Origin: Candidatus Buchananbacteria bacterium CG10_big_fil_rev_8_21_14_0_10_33_19
GTDB taxonomy: Bacteria; Patescibacteriota; Patescibacteriia; 2-01-FULL-39-33
Length of the DNA stretch: 50,295 nt
Assembly: GCA_002773855.1 (NCBI GenBank)
Contig: PEZY01000005.1
Span: forward strand, 72,237-122,531
Direction of reading: 5' to 3'
Positions 10,801 through 19,058 of the stretch are shown here, piece after piece (position 1 is the first letter of the stretch; each line of letters opens with the position of its first letter). Under the pieces are notes generated by a model, which was not told where the DNA came from, ran no database searches, and saw nothing but the letters and a program-made list of their open reading frames with translations. The translations under genes were made by a program, and so were the position numbers.

Positions 10801-10830
10801 TTCTATTAATTTGTAAATTTCTTTTTTCAT
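7810..10830 (-). CDS. Cytosolic multi-PAS sensor histidine kinase
   Basis: Several PAS repeats (e.g. DAIFIADTDGKIIDANKAAQKMTGW), H-box IASHQLRTPLTGIKWF, HATPase motifs NAIKYSNENG, DDGIGIP, GTGLGLYI; no obvious TM. Confidence 0.93.
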   Translation of the reverse strand: MKKEIYKLIEKERGSFFNKVSDAIFIADTDGKIIDANKAAQKMTGWSLKELRTMHQRDLHPKEANKQFSGSFQKHIKSGGGTISKVSVLTKSGKLLNVNISAGLININGRGYIQGIFNDVTKEHQLAEKLLKQLSDYQVLSDNNSDFIFTLDRNYNILSLNKSAFKLFRGKSKSLIGKSIKSLFPPKISKGYIESLNKVVKTKQVLTEESTMSVNGQTLYIGTTLVPLLDKNGDVYAVFGNVHNLTERRLAERELQESEEKYRSIFDSADDGIFLMVGEKFIDCNSSVIKMFGCHDKKDVVDHTPFDFSPVAQPDGKKSSKKGMAFIKKVLNGQSQRFYWQHQTKTGILFDAEVSLNRVVVGGDVLIQAIVRDITKQKNDEEKIIQNEERYRSVFNASNDIIVLFDKSGHIIDVNSKWQKIIGYSPKVFIGKHFSQLKDIMTPTRLKTMASNFRKVVTGKPVKLDNLILKNSRNQDTTLEPSISIRKMSGKIIGLMVTLKDITIREGIKNELVNQKSKFEAIFDVLPDFVIYKSADDKFLEVNKAFVDWIGLPKSKIIGKRSIDFIKDKKVAKITRKDDLEVIKSGKPKFNIVRQFTSPYNNNSMWGLYSKVPFFDLNGKVIGTLTVTSDITKIVESEKELEKINNLNFEKSERLQAVLEHIGDYVFVIDTDYKITMLNKVSYQLLGCKPEEVIGKNYKEVFNFVYEKNHQINDQFIIQAMENGTISELSNHTILVQKNNDAMPVDDSAAPIKDESGNITGCVVVFRDVSRERNIDKIKTEFVSIASHQLRTPLTGIKWFLELLLNQNIGKLNDKQLEFLNQISESNERMISLVADLLSVSKIETGDQKFSIIKSNIDIFPIIKSVIVDNTALAQEKKVKIIVCKSAPAKIIALADAEHIRQVFQNLISNAIKYSNENGIVEIGYKPDKKDVTFFIKDDGIGIPLGQQKRVFEKFFRADNVITKETSGTGLGLYIANAIVKGHGGKIWFKSKLGVGTTFYFSILKK

Positions 10831-10849
10831 ATTTTATAAGATCAAAAAA

Positions 10850-10868
10850 AATAGTCAAAATGACTATT
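10850..10868 (-). terminator. Terminator/attenuator-like hairpin upstream of the histidine kinase
   Basis: Minus strand aatagtca-ttt-tgactatt followed by tttttt, about 20 nt before the kinase ATG. Confidence 0.6.
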
Positions 10869-10995
10869 TATTAATTTGATTATATTTTTCTAAGATTATT
10901 AAATTTTTATTGACACCCGTTAAGACATTATCAATATTTAAAGAAATTGAAGTTATAATTAAACCGACTAGATTTAAATTGTTTTGCCTAGTCAT
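10864..10995 (-). CDS. Candidate 43-aa small protein (not in supplied track)
   Basis: ATG to TAG: MTRQNNLNLVGLIITSISLNIDNVLTGVNKNLIILEKYNQINK; promoter-like sequence just upstream, stop overlaps the hairpin. Confidence 0.35.
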   Translation of the reverse strand: MTRQNNLNLVGLIITSISLNIDNVLTGVNKNLIILEKYNQINK

Positions 10996-11014
10996 AAAGG
11001 TAAGTTGTATTAGT

Positions 11015-11043
11015 ATTATAAATAATATTACAAAAAATTACAA
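11015..11043 (-). promoter_or_regulatory. Candidate sigma-70 promoter TTGTAA-N17-TATAAT
   Basis: Minus strand ttgtaa (11043-11038), 17-nt spacer, tataat (11020-11015). Confidence 0.5.
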
Positions 11044-11046
11044 CAA

Positions 11047-11085
11047 ATAAAAAAACCACCAGAAATTTCTGGTGGTTCTTTTTTG
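11047..11085. terminator. Bidirectional intrinsic terminator
   Basis: Perfect palindrome AACCACCAGAAATTTCTGGTGGTT (11054-11077) with T tracts on both strands. Confidence 0.85.
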
Positions 11086-11097
11086 AATATTAATAAC

Positions 11098-11346
11098 TTA
11101 AGAGAAAGTATGGCCACAACCGTAACAGTGATACCAATCATCGACCTTAGTCTGATTAAGATTGGGATTCATGCCCACTCGGTGTCTTTGCTGACACAAT
11201 TTATTAGGACAAAGGCCATTTTTATCAATTCTCTTAACTGTAAATCTAAACTTTTGACCAAAAATACTAATTATTTTGAAAACTGATTTTACTGACATTT
11301 TACCACCACTTCTCCCTTTTGTTGTTTTTGAGCCCCTGTGGGCCAA
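11098..11346 (-). CDS. Small zinc-ribbon-like protein
   Basis: Cys motif CPNKLCQ...YHCYGCGHTFS and basic N-terminus. Confidence 0.55.
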   Translation of the reverse strand: MAHRGSKTTKGRSGGKMSVKSVFKIISIFGQKFRFTVKRIDKNGLCPNKLCQQRHRVGMNPNLNQTKVDDWYHCYGCGHTFS

Positions 11347-11399
11347 TGGTATTCAAAAAAGTTTTATAACCATAGCATATTTATGATTAAAAGTCAAGT

Positions 11400-11915
11400 T
11401 TAGAATTCAATTCCCGCTCGCGCTGGTACTTTCTGTTCAAAATAATGTTTAACCATCCTCATCTCCGTTATCAAATCAGCCCGAGCTTCTATTTCTGGCC
11501 ATAATCCTCTACCAGTCAATATCAATTCTAAATCTTGAGGCAAAGAATTATCCAAATAGTCTAACAAATCAACTAGTGGCAACATTTTTAATCTCACCGC
11601 ATTTAAAACTTCATCTAACACAATTAAATCATAATTATGTTGGATATCTAATAATTTAGCCATGGATTGTTGAGCCATATCCAAATCTTCTGATTCAAGA
11701 GAAAAATCAAAACGACCATCACTAGAACGCCTATCACGACCAAAAGAAAAATAATCAATACCCAAGTCCTCTAATATCTTGCGTTCATTATAATTATCAC
11801 CACCTTTGTCAAAAAAAATTATCGCCACTTTACTACCAAAACCCTTAGCTCTGAGTACTAAGCCCAGAGAGGCGGTAGTTTTTCCCTTGCCATCGCCATA
11901 GTAAACCTGAATCAT
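11400..11915 (-). CDS. cobO: Cob(I)alamin (corrinoid) adenosyltransferase, CobA/CobO type
   Basis: P-loop VYYGDGKGKTTASLGLVLRAKG and LIVLDEVLNAV; start placed at internal ATG (11915), just after the nrdJ stop, rather than at track start 12002. Confidence 0.85.
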   Translation of the reverse strand: MIQVYYGDGKGKTTASLGLVLRAKGFGSKVAIIFFDKGGDNYNERKILEDLGIDYFSFGRDRRSSDGRFDFSLESEDLDMAQQSMAKLLDIQHNYDLIVLDEVLNAVRLKMLPLVDLLDYLDNSLPQDLELILTGRGLWPEIEARADLITEMRMVKHYFEQKVPARAGIEF

Positions 11916-11917
11916 AG

Positions 11918-14284
11918 TTAAATTGAACAAGCACTTACGCCACAATTTTGACAAGTATAGCAACCCTCTGAAATCATAATCGCCCCACCACACTCTGGAC
12001 AAACACCGCTAGCAATAACTTCTTTTTTATTAGCTGATTTTACTGGGTTATGACCGTTAGTTACTACTTTACTTTGATTAACCATCGGCATTTCATCGGT
12101 CACACCAGCATTAGGATCTAACTGCTCTTTATTTTTATCTTCATCTTTAGCAATATTTAAAATTTGTTTATCCCGACTACCATCTCGATACACCGTACAA
12201 CCCTTACAGCCAGCTCGCCAAGCCATTAAGTAGCCATCCATAACATCTTTCTTGGTAGCTGAATATGGAAAATTAACTGTCTTAGAAATAGCATTATCAC
12301 AGTGCTTTTGAAAAGCTGCTTGCATTTTAATATGATCCGAGGCCGAAATATCCATGGATGTTACAAATACCTTCTTAACACTATCTGGGATACCTGCGAC
12401 ATTTTGCAAACTACCATTATTAATAATTTGTTTCTTAATACTATCAGACCAACAACCATTTTCTTTTAGGGCTTTTTCTAGATGTTTATTAAAATAAGTT
12501 AAATCAACATTACCACCCAACACATGTTTATAGTAATAAGCCAAAGCAAAATATGGCTCAACGCCACCAGACACATCCATCGTCATAGATATTGTACCAG
12601 TTGGGGCAATGTTGGTTAAAGCGGCATTACGCATTTTAACACCTCGTTCTTGATAAACAGATTTATCATAATTCTTAAATACGCCCTTTTCCTCGGCTAA
12701 TTCCTGAGACATTTGATGGGAAGCCTCTTGGATAGTCTTCATCACTTTATCAGCCATGTCAAAACCTTCTGGAGTGTTATAGCCGATATCTAATTTATAA
12801 AGCATGTCAGCAAAGCCCATAATACCCAAGCCAATTCGACGATTATCTTTAGACACTGTATTTACTTTTTCTGCCTGATACTGAGTAATATCAGTCACAT
12901 TATCCAACATTCTAACCGCTGATTTTGTCACATGCTTTAATCTCTCCCACAAAACCTCACCATTTTTAGCAAACTTTTCTAAATTAATAGAACCCAAGTT
13001 ACAGACATCGCCATCGTGTAAAAATTGCTCACCACAAGGATTACAAGCCTCTATCCGACCCAAGCCAGGTAACGGGTTAACCTTGTTAACAGTGTCCAAA
13101 AATACACAACCCGGCTCACCATTACTCCAAGCGGCGGAAATAATTTCATTAAAAATTTCACGAGCGGTCATTTTTTCTTCAACTATATCCAAAATCGTAT
13201 CATGTTCATCCCGCACTACTCGATGTAATGGATAATCTTTACCATTAAACCTTGGGATCCAAATGCTTTCATCATTTTTCTCGACCGCTTCCATAAATCG
13301 ATCAGTTAAACCAACCGAAATATTAAAATTCTTAATTTCCCCTTCTCGAGCTTTGCAATGTACAAACTCCAAAATATCAGGGTGTTCGACACTCATCACT
13401 GCCATATTAGCTCCATGACGATTTTGTTGTTTAATTACCCCAAAAGCCCGGTCATACACTTTCAAAAAAGATACTGGACCAGAAGCTACACCTCGAGATT
13501 TTTTAGCTCCCGAGCCAGCTGGCCTTAAGGTATGAAAAGGAAATCCTAAGCCAGAACCAGATTGTTGCAATAGTGCGGCATCTTTTAAAGTATCAAAAAT
13601 ACTGGTCATAGAATCAGAAATATTCAGCACAATACAATTAGCTACTACTGGCAACTCTGTCCCAGCATTGGTTAAAGTTCTACCAGCTGGTGTAAATTCA
13701 AAATTACTCAAAACTTCATAAAAATCCTTTTCAATTTCGGCTATTTTTTCCGAGCTTTTATTATATCTTTGTTCTACTGCCGCCAAAGAATTAGCTACTC
13801 TCTCCATCATTTGTTCTGGAGTCTCGATAACCTTCTCATTTTGATCTTTTTTAAGGTATCTTTTAGCCATCACCTTTAGAGCATTATCGGAATATGGCAA
13901 GGCAGTTACTAGGCCGTCCAAAATACCCTGCTGTCTTTCACGAGATTTAGACCTTTCTTCACGGTAAATAATATAGTTCTTAGCTACGGCGGGTAAATCA
14001 CTGTGAATTAGGATAATTTCTACAACATTTTGAATATCTTCAATAGATGGTATGCTTTCGGCATTGTATCTATTATTTAAGATATTAATAACACTTTCTA
14101 CTAAATTATCAACTATATTATAGTCATAATTATTAGAAGCCGTAAAAGACTTAATAATAGCTTGTTTGATTTTGTCCTTATTAAAATCAACAACTCGACC
14201 GTCTCTCTTACGGATCTTAGAAATTGTCTTTGATTCTGAAACATTGTCCTCAGAACCAGGTAAATTATTGGAGTTATCCACCAT
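11918..14284 (-). CDS. nrdJ: Vitamin B12-dependent (class II) ribonucleotide reductase with N-terminal ATP-cone
   Basis: ATP-cone KIRKRDGRVVDFNKDKI; NPCGEQ, NIAPTGTISM; C-terminal zinc-type CPECGG...CQNCG. Confidence 0.92.
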   Translation of the reverse strand: MVDNSNNLPGSEDNVSESKTISKIRKRDGRVVDFNKDKIKQAIIKSFTASNNYDYNIVDNLVESVINILNNRYNAESIPSIEDIQNVVEIILIHSDLPAVAKNYIIYREERSKSRERQQGILDGLVTALPYSDNALKVMAKRYLKKDQNEKVIETPEQMMERVANSLAAVEQRYNKSSEKIAEIEKDFYEVLSNFEFTPAGRTLTNAGTELPVVANCIVLNISDSMTSIFDTLKDAALLQQSGSGLGFPFHTLRPAGSGAKKSRGVASGPVSFLKVYDRAFGVIKQQNRHGANMAVMSVEHPDILEFVHCKAREGEIKNFNISVGLTDRFMEAVEKNDESIWIPRFNGKDYPLHRVVRDEHDTILDIVEEKMTAREIFNEIISAAWSNGEPGCVFLDTVNKVNPLPGLGRIEACNPCGEQFLHDGDVCNLGSINLEKFAKNGEVLWERLKHVTKSAVRMLDNVTDITQYQAEKVNTVSKDNRRIGLGIMGFADMLYKLDIGYNTPEGFDMADKVMKTIQEASHQMSQELAEEKGVFKNYDKSVYQERGVKMRNAALTNIAPTGTISMTMDVSGGVEPYFALAYYYKHVLGGNVDLTYFNKHLEKALKENGCWSDSIKKQIINNGSLQNVAGIPDSVKKVFVTSMDISASDHIKMQAAFQKHCDNAISKTVNFPYSATKKDVMDGYLMAWRAGCKGCTVYRDGSRDKQILNIAKDEDKNKEQLDPNAGVTDEMPMVNQSKVVTNGHNPVKSANKKEVIASGVCPECGGAIMISEGCYTCQNCGVSACSI

Positions 14285-14373
14285 ATTATTAGAGAGTTAT
14301 TTATAAGAGTTTATATATCTTATCACAAAATAAAAAGGCGAGCAAAATAAGTAGGGAATAAAATTAAAGATTC

Positions 14374-14402
14374 TAAAAAAACACCATTTTTTGGTGTTTT
14401 TC
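14374..14402. terminator. Intrinsic terminator
   Basis: aaaaacacc-attttt-ggtgttttt, downstream of the MEDS-domain gene. Confidence 0.75.
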
Positions 14403-14449
14403 CTATTAAAAAATAAAATAACAGACCTAATATTATATTTAGTAAATAT

Positions 14450-15109
14450 TTATTTTTTTAAAATTTTTAACATTTTTTGCCTAGCACTGCTAAATTCTTC
14501 ATCTGATAAATAAATTGGGTTTTGAATAATTTTCTTACCATATATTACATAAGGATGTGTTTTAAAAACATCTACTAACAACTCTTCAGAAAAACGTTTT
14601 TGGTTGTACTGACAAATAGCACAAACCCCATACTCCTCAAAAAAATCATTTAATTTATATTCATATTCTATTAACTTTTCTGACCCTGGATCACCGCCAA
14701 ACATCCAAGTCATCTCTCCGGTTATTCTCAAACCAGTATAACCATTTTTAATGGCTGTCCGAGCAGTCTTTTTTATAAAAGCTACCATCTTTTTAGGACT
14801 AAAATACCCATCCTTTAAATAGGTTTCATTTTTAGTTAACAGTAATAAATTACCTTTTTTAATCGCTGATAAAAATAACTTGGAATCATCTAATTTCATA
14901 GCCTTAATTACTGCTTCAGTTGTGTTATCATCAGCCACGTAAATACATTTCTCGTTCCTATCTAAGCCAATTTTAATAAAAGGAATGATAGAAGAAAATT
15001 GCTCGCTGAGCGTATTGTAAATCAAACACAAATGATCACCTAACTTAATATCGGCTAACTGATTAAAAAATTGTGACTTTTTAGTCTTATTCATATAATT
15101 ATTATACAC
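14450..15109 (-). CDS. MEDS (DcmR-like sensory) domain protein
   Basis: GDHLCLIYNTLSEQFSSIIPFIKIGLDRNEKCIYVADDNT pattern of the MEDS family. Confidence 0.75.
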   Translation of the reverse strand: MYNNYMNKTKKSQFFNQLADIKLGDHLCLIYNTLSEQFSSIIPFIKIGLDRNEKCIYVADDNTTEAVIKAMKLDDSKLFLSAIKKGNLLLLTKNETYLKDGYFSPKKMVAFIKKTARTAIKNGYTGLRITGEMTWMFGGDPGSEKLIEYEYKLNDFFEEYGVCAICQYNQKRFSEELLVDVFKTHPYVIYGKKIIQNPIYLSDEEFSSARQKMLKILKK

Positions 15110-15183
15110 CCATTCATATTTAAATTAAATACCAAGGACTTGGGCCTAGATCTGATATTTTAAAATGCCTTAAAATATTAACC

Positions 15184-15212
15184 AATAAAAAAAGTGCGAA
15201 ATTATCGCACTA
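15184..15212 (-). terminator. Intrinsic terminator
   Basis: Minus strand agtgcga-taatt-tcgcact followed by a T tract. Confidence 0.75.
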
Positions 15213-15224
15213 GTAAACATAACT

Positions 15225-15758
15225 TTATTTTTTTATTTCCCTGGGACCATTAACACCAGAAATTCCACAACCAATCCAATGTACTTCAGCACTGTTTGTA
15301 TCTGGTGCATCTAAAACCACCAAATAATCATCAGCATCATAAGTAGTCCAGCCATTATCACTTTTAATGATATTGTTAACCAATGGCTCAACATCACCAT
15401 AAAAATGCACAAATCCACAACCATAATCCACGGCAATTATCATTTTTCCAGCGAAGGGAGAAATGGCCTTAAAGACATTAAATTCTGGACTATCCTTAAG
15501 ACTAAATAGCAATTTAGACCAAGCTTGCTTGTCTCCTTTTTTTAAAAGTTCAATTTTGTCTTCTATATCACGAGCCAAAGAAGTTCTAACGCCACAAAAT
15601 CCTCTTGGCACATCATCAACTGTGCTAACTGACTTTACGACTGCGACTTTATTTTCTTCCGTTGGATCTAAAATAAATAATCTCAATGAATTTAAATAAT
15701 CATTAAATAATCGACTACGACGTTCATCTCGAGCCATATCTGTTAAGGCATCACTCAT
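15225..15758 (-). CDS. Hypothetical protein with strong Shine-Dalgarno
   Basis: Long ORF, upstream aaaggagacataaaATG, terminator downstream. Confidence 0.65.
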   Translation of the reverse strand: MSDALTDMARDERRSRLFNDYLNSLRLFILDPTEENKVAVVKSVSTVDDVPRGFCGVRTSLARDIEDKIELLKKGDKQAWSKLLFSLKDSPEFNVFKAISPFAGKMIIAVDYGCGFVHFYGDVEPLVNNIIKSDNGWTTYDADDYLVVLDAPDTNSAEVHWIGCGISGVNGPREIKK

Positions 15759-15801
15759 TTTATGTCTCCTTTGGTAACTATAAATTACAAATTAAATAAA
15801 A

Positions 15802-16137
15802 TTAAATAAGATGTAATTTATATTTACCCCAAAGTGAACTACAGATATACGATCTATCGCCATTTTTTTTATAAGCCACCGGACAAATAGCCACTTCATA
15901 ACCTCGGGACTTAAACTGTCTGATAACCACTCCAGGACGAGGATCCATCATGGAAGTTGGTACATTTATAATATTAATTAATGGTTGATAACCTTCTGCT
16001 AAAAGATCAGCTGGATCACCAACTACTCTCACACCAGCAATTTCAACCTCTAAATCATTATTACTTTCTACTGCTCGACGCATTAGTGTGGCAATTAGCA
16101 GAGCTATAACCAAAACCACTAAAGTAGCAACTATCAT
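15802..16137 (-). CDS. Hypothetical protein with N-terminal TM helix
   Basis: MIVATLVVLVIALLIATLM TM segment; upstream gaaggaggcaaatATG. Confidence 0.65.
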   Translation of the reverse strand: MIVATLVVLVIALLIATLMRRAVESNNDLEVEIAGVRVVGDPADLLAEGYQPLINIINVPTSMMDPRPGVVIRQFKSRGYEVAICPVAYKKNGDRSYICSSLWGKYKLHLI

Positions 16138-16165
16138 ATTTGCCTCCTTCTTTGGGGTTTATTTA

Positions 16166-16178
16166 AGGTACGATACCT
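16166..16178. promoter_or_regulatory. Candidate operator palindrome AGGTA-CGA-TACCT
   Basis: 5-bp inverted repeat between a TTGACA-like -35 (minus, 16204-16209) and the 16137 start; the -10 is weak. Confidence 0.35.
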
Positions 16179-16260
16179 AATAATTACCATTTGCACGGAA
16201 ATTTGTCAATATAATTTATTACGTAACAAATTAATCATATTTTAAATTAAAAATAAAAAA

Positions 16261-16317
16261 CAGCCGCGTTGCGCTAAAGGGAGTAATTTGGGAAAAAGTT
16301 TCATAACAGGTGGCTGA
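16261..16317 (+). other. Candidate structured RNA/leader upstream of the GH3 gene
   Basis: Locally GC-richer segment closed by CAGCCGC ... GTGGCTG (7 pairs including one G-U). Confidence 0.3.
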
Positions 16318-16419
16318 CCTCATTTTCAGTAAATCTTAACACATACTCCTTATTGACTTAATTATTTTTATACTACAATCATCTTACATAGATGTTAACA
16401 AAGTGTTAAAATACTAAAT

Positions 16420-18315
16420 ATGAAAATGCCAAATATCAATCAATTTTATAACAAATTTAATTCTAAAATAGAATATTTTATGAAATACTATTACCTGTTG
16501 ATTATTGGAGTATTATTGATTATCGGAGCATTATTAATTAGTCTATTCTATTTTGGAGAACAAAAAAATCAATTTTTTAAGCTAGTCGATATCTGTCAAG
16601 ATAGGCATACTATTGAATGTAGGACTGACCAATTACCTTATAACAACCCCAAACTCCCCCTAGAGAAACGAGTGGATGATCTTTTGAGCAGAATGACGCT
16701 GCCAGAAAAAATTGGCCAGATGATGTTAATTGAAAGAAATAGTCTAAAAAATGACAATGATATAGCTTTATATGGCCTAGGTGGACTGCTGAGCGGCATG
16801 GGTTCAAAACCAGATCTAGACACACCAGAGGGTTGGCTAAGTATGGTAAATGAGTACGGTCGCATTAGCAAAACTACTAGACTAGGAATACCAGTCTTAT
16901 ACGGAGCTGATGCTATCCACGGACATACTAATATAAAAGAAGCGACTGCTTTCCCTCATTTTATTGGTTTAGGAGCTACTGGTGATGTCGAACTAGTCAA
17001 AAAAGTTGCGCTGGCAACCACTCAGGAATTAGCAGCCAGCGCTATTTATTGGAATTTTTCACCGAATGTGGATGTTTTAGGCGACCCCAGATGGGGCCGA
17101 TTTTATGAATCATTTGGTTCTGATCCATCACTAGTAACCAGACTGGGAGTGGCCTATTTGGAAGGAATTGCAGCATATGATTCCAGTCCTTATCATCCGA
17201 TTGGCACCGCAAAACATTTTATTGGAGCTGGAGCTATGCTTTGGGGAACATCAGTTAATAAAAACTTTAAAATTGATCAAGGAGAATCAGATATTAGTTT
17301 AGATGAACTTCGCCAGCGACATTTGCCATCATTTAAGGCTGCTATCGCAGCTGGTGTGCCAAGTGTTATGATTGGTCTCAATAATTGGCAAAACAAAAAA
17401 ATTTCTGAAAACCAGTATCTAATTACCGATGTCCTAAAAAAAGAAATGGGATTTAGTGGTTTTGTAATATCTGATTGGTATGGCGCCTATGAAATTGAAA
17501 ACAATAAATATAAAGCTACGGTCACCGCTGTCAACGCTGGTATTGATATGATTATGCTACCTTTTGAATATAAAAGATTTATGGCAGATATACAGACAGC
17601 TGTCGACAAAGGAGATATTAGTCAGGAGAGAATAGACGATGCCGTAGCGAGAATCCTGAAAGTAAAATTTCAAATTGGCTTATTTGATAATCTAAATTAC
17701 AATCCAGCAGCTATAGCTGACATTGGTTCCGCCGAACATCGTGCAATAGCTAGAGAAGCAGTCAGCAAATCAATCGTTATTTTAAAAAATGAAAAACAAT
17801 TAATCCCAATTTCTAAATTTTCAAAAAAAATATATGTCGCCGGAGACGCAGCTGATAATTTAGGCATACAACTAGGCGGTTGGTCGGTCGAATGGCAAGG
17901 TATAAATGGTAATTGGACTCCTGGCACGACAATATTAGATGGAATACGGGAAGTAGTATCACCTCAGGTTAATTTGGTATATAATAAAGATGGAAACTTT
18001 AATGACAATAGTAAACTAGCTGATATTGGCATTATGGTGGTTGGAGAGAAGCCATACGCCGAAGGCTGGGGAGATAAAGAGGATTTATCTTTAAGTGATA
18101 ATGATTTAGAAATAATTGATAAATTGAAAAAAAATTCTAAAAAAATTATAGTTATAATCATATCTGGACGTCCTTTAGTAATAAAAAATGAAATAAAAAA
18201 TTGGGATGCTACCGTGGCTGCCTGGCTTCCCGGCAGTGAAGGTGCCGGAGTTGCTGACATTATATTTGGCAACAAACCAATAACTGGCAAACTACCGGTC
18301 AATTGGAGTCTATAA
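16420..18315 (+). CDS. Glycoside hydrolase family 3 (beta-glucosidase-like), N-terminal membrane anchor
   Basis: DDLLSRMTLPEKIGQM, PVLYGADAIHGH, FSPNVDVLGDPRWGRFYESFGSDP, AKHFIGAGA, nucleophile region GFVISDWYG, GH3 C-domain to GKLPVNW. Confidence 0.93.
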   Translation: MKMPNINQFYNKFNSKIEYFMKYYYLLIIGVLLIIGALLISLFYFGEQKNQFFKLVDICQDRHTIECRTDQLPYNNPKLPLEKRVDDLLSRMTLPEKIGQMMLIERNSLKNDNDIALYGLGGLLSGMGSKPDLDTPEGWLSMVNEYGRISKTTRLGIPVLYGADAIHGHTNIKEATAFPHFIGLGATGDVELVKKVALATTQELAASAIYWNFSPNVDVLGDPRWGRFYESFGSDPSLVTRLGVAYLEGIAAYDSSPYHPIGTAKHFIGAGAMLWGTSVNKNFKIDQGESDISLDELRQRHLPSFKAAIAAGVPSVMIGLNNWQNKKISENQYLITDVLKKEMGFSGFVISDWYGAYEIENNKYKATVTAVNAGIDMIMLPFEYKRFMADIQTAVDKGDISQERIDDAVARILKVKFQIGLFDNLNYNPAAIADIGSAEHRAIAREAVSKSIVILKNEKQLIPISKFSKKIYVAGDAADNLGIQLGGWSVEWQGINGNWTPGTTILDGIREVVSPQVNLVYNKDGNFNDNSKLADIGIMVVGEKPYAEGWGDKEDLSLSDNDLEIIDKLKKNSKKIIVIIISGRPLVIKNEIKNWDATVAAWLPGSEGAGVADIIFGNKPITGKLPVNWSL

Positions 18316-18456
18316 TTTAAAACATTTGATACTAATTATAATGTTATCTATCTTTGATAAATCAAAAATCATCAATACAACTTTAATTTTTTTGTACTAA
18401 CACTAATATATACTTAATAAAAAAATAATATATAATTAATCATTAAATTTAAATTT

Positions 18457-18705
18457 ATGGGAATTATTCTTTGGATTATATTCGGTGGCCTAGTGGGCTG
18501 GATCGCCTCCATCATCATGAATACCAACGCCCAACAAGGTATTATTATGAATATACTAATCGGCATTATTGGTGCAGTCATCGGTGGCTGGCTCATGAGC
18601 TTTTTCGGCAAAAGTGGTGTTGGTTCTTTTAATTTATACAGTTTTTTAGTGGCCCTACTTGGAGCCCTATTCCTGATTTGGATTTTTAAAATGTTGCGCC
18701 ATTAA
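18457..18705 (+). CDS. GlsB/YeaQ/YmgE family membrane protein
   Basis: IIFGGLVGWIASIIMN...GIIMNILIGIIGAVIGGWLMSFFG family pattern. Confidence 0.88.
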   Translation: MGIILWIIFGGLVGWIASIIMNTNAQQGIIMNILIGIIGAVIGGWLMSFFGKSGVGSFNLYSFLVALLGALFLIWIFKMLRH

Positions 18706-18726
18706 TTACTGTTCATTACACTAATA

Positions 18727-18754
18727 AAAAAGACCCCTAGGGGGGTCTTTTTTA
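18727..18754 (+). terminator. Intrinsic terminator
   Basis: aaaaagacccctaggggggtctttttt. Confidence 0.85.
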
Positions 18755-18762
18755 TTTTATAT

Positions 18763-18778
18763 TCCGCGAACTGGACTC
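18763..18778 (-). pseudogene. tRNA-Asn 3'-end fragment
   Basis: 16 nt TCCGCGAACTGGACTC identical to the 3' end of the intact tRNA-Asn. Confidence 0.55.
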
Positions 18779-18919
18779 ACCTTCCACTCTAATCGGCTTC
18801 CGCCTCTTCGGTTACACGCCGGCTCTCGCGGTTTGCTTCGCCCAAAAGTGCGTCATCAAACATCGCTCCGGACTTCGAGTCCAGACGCGACACAAGCTAT
18901 TGTGTCGCTTTCGCTTCAC

Positions 18920-18958
18920 AAAAATAAAAACAGGCACAAAGTGCCTGTTTTTATTTTT
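18920..18958 (-). terminator. Intrinsic terminator after tRNA-Asn
   Basis: Perfect 18-bp stem aaaaataaaaacaggcac-aaa-gtgcctgtttttattttt. Confidence 0.85.
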
Positions 18959-18959
18959 G

Positions 18960-19031
18960 CTCCGCGAACTGGACTCGAACCAGTAACCTACCGGTTAACA
19001 GCCGGTTGCTCTACCATTGAGCTATCGCGGA
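18960..19031 (-). tRNA. tRNA-Asn (GTT)
   Basis: Minus strand TCCGCGATAGCTCAATGGTAGAGCAACCGGCTGTTAACCGGTAGGTTACTGGTTCGAGTCCAGTTCGCGGAG folds as a cloverleaf, anticodon GTT; CCA not encoded. Confidence 0.95.
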
Positions 19032-19058
19032 ATATATTTTTACTTTCTGATCAATTTA
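19014..19058. repeat. 45-bp direct repeat, copy 1 (tRNA 5' end plus upstream)
   Basis: ccattgagctatcgcggaatatatttttactttctgatcaattta. Confidence 0.9.
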
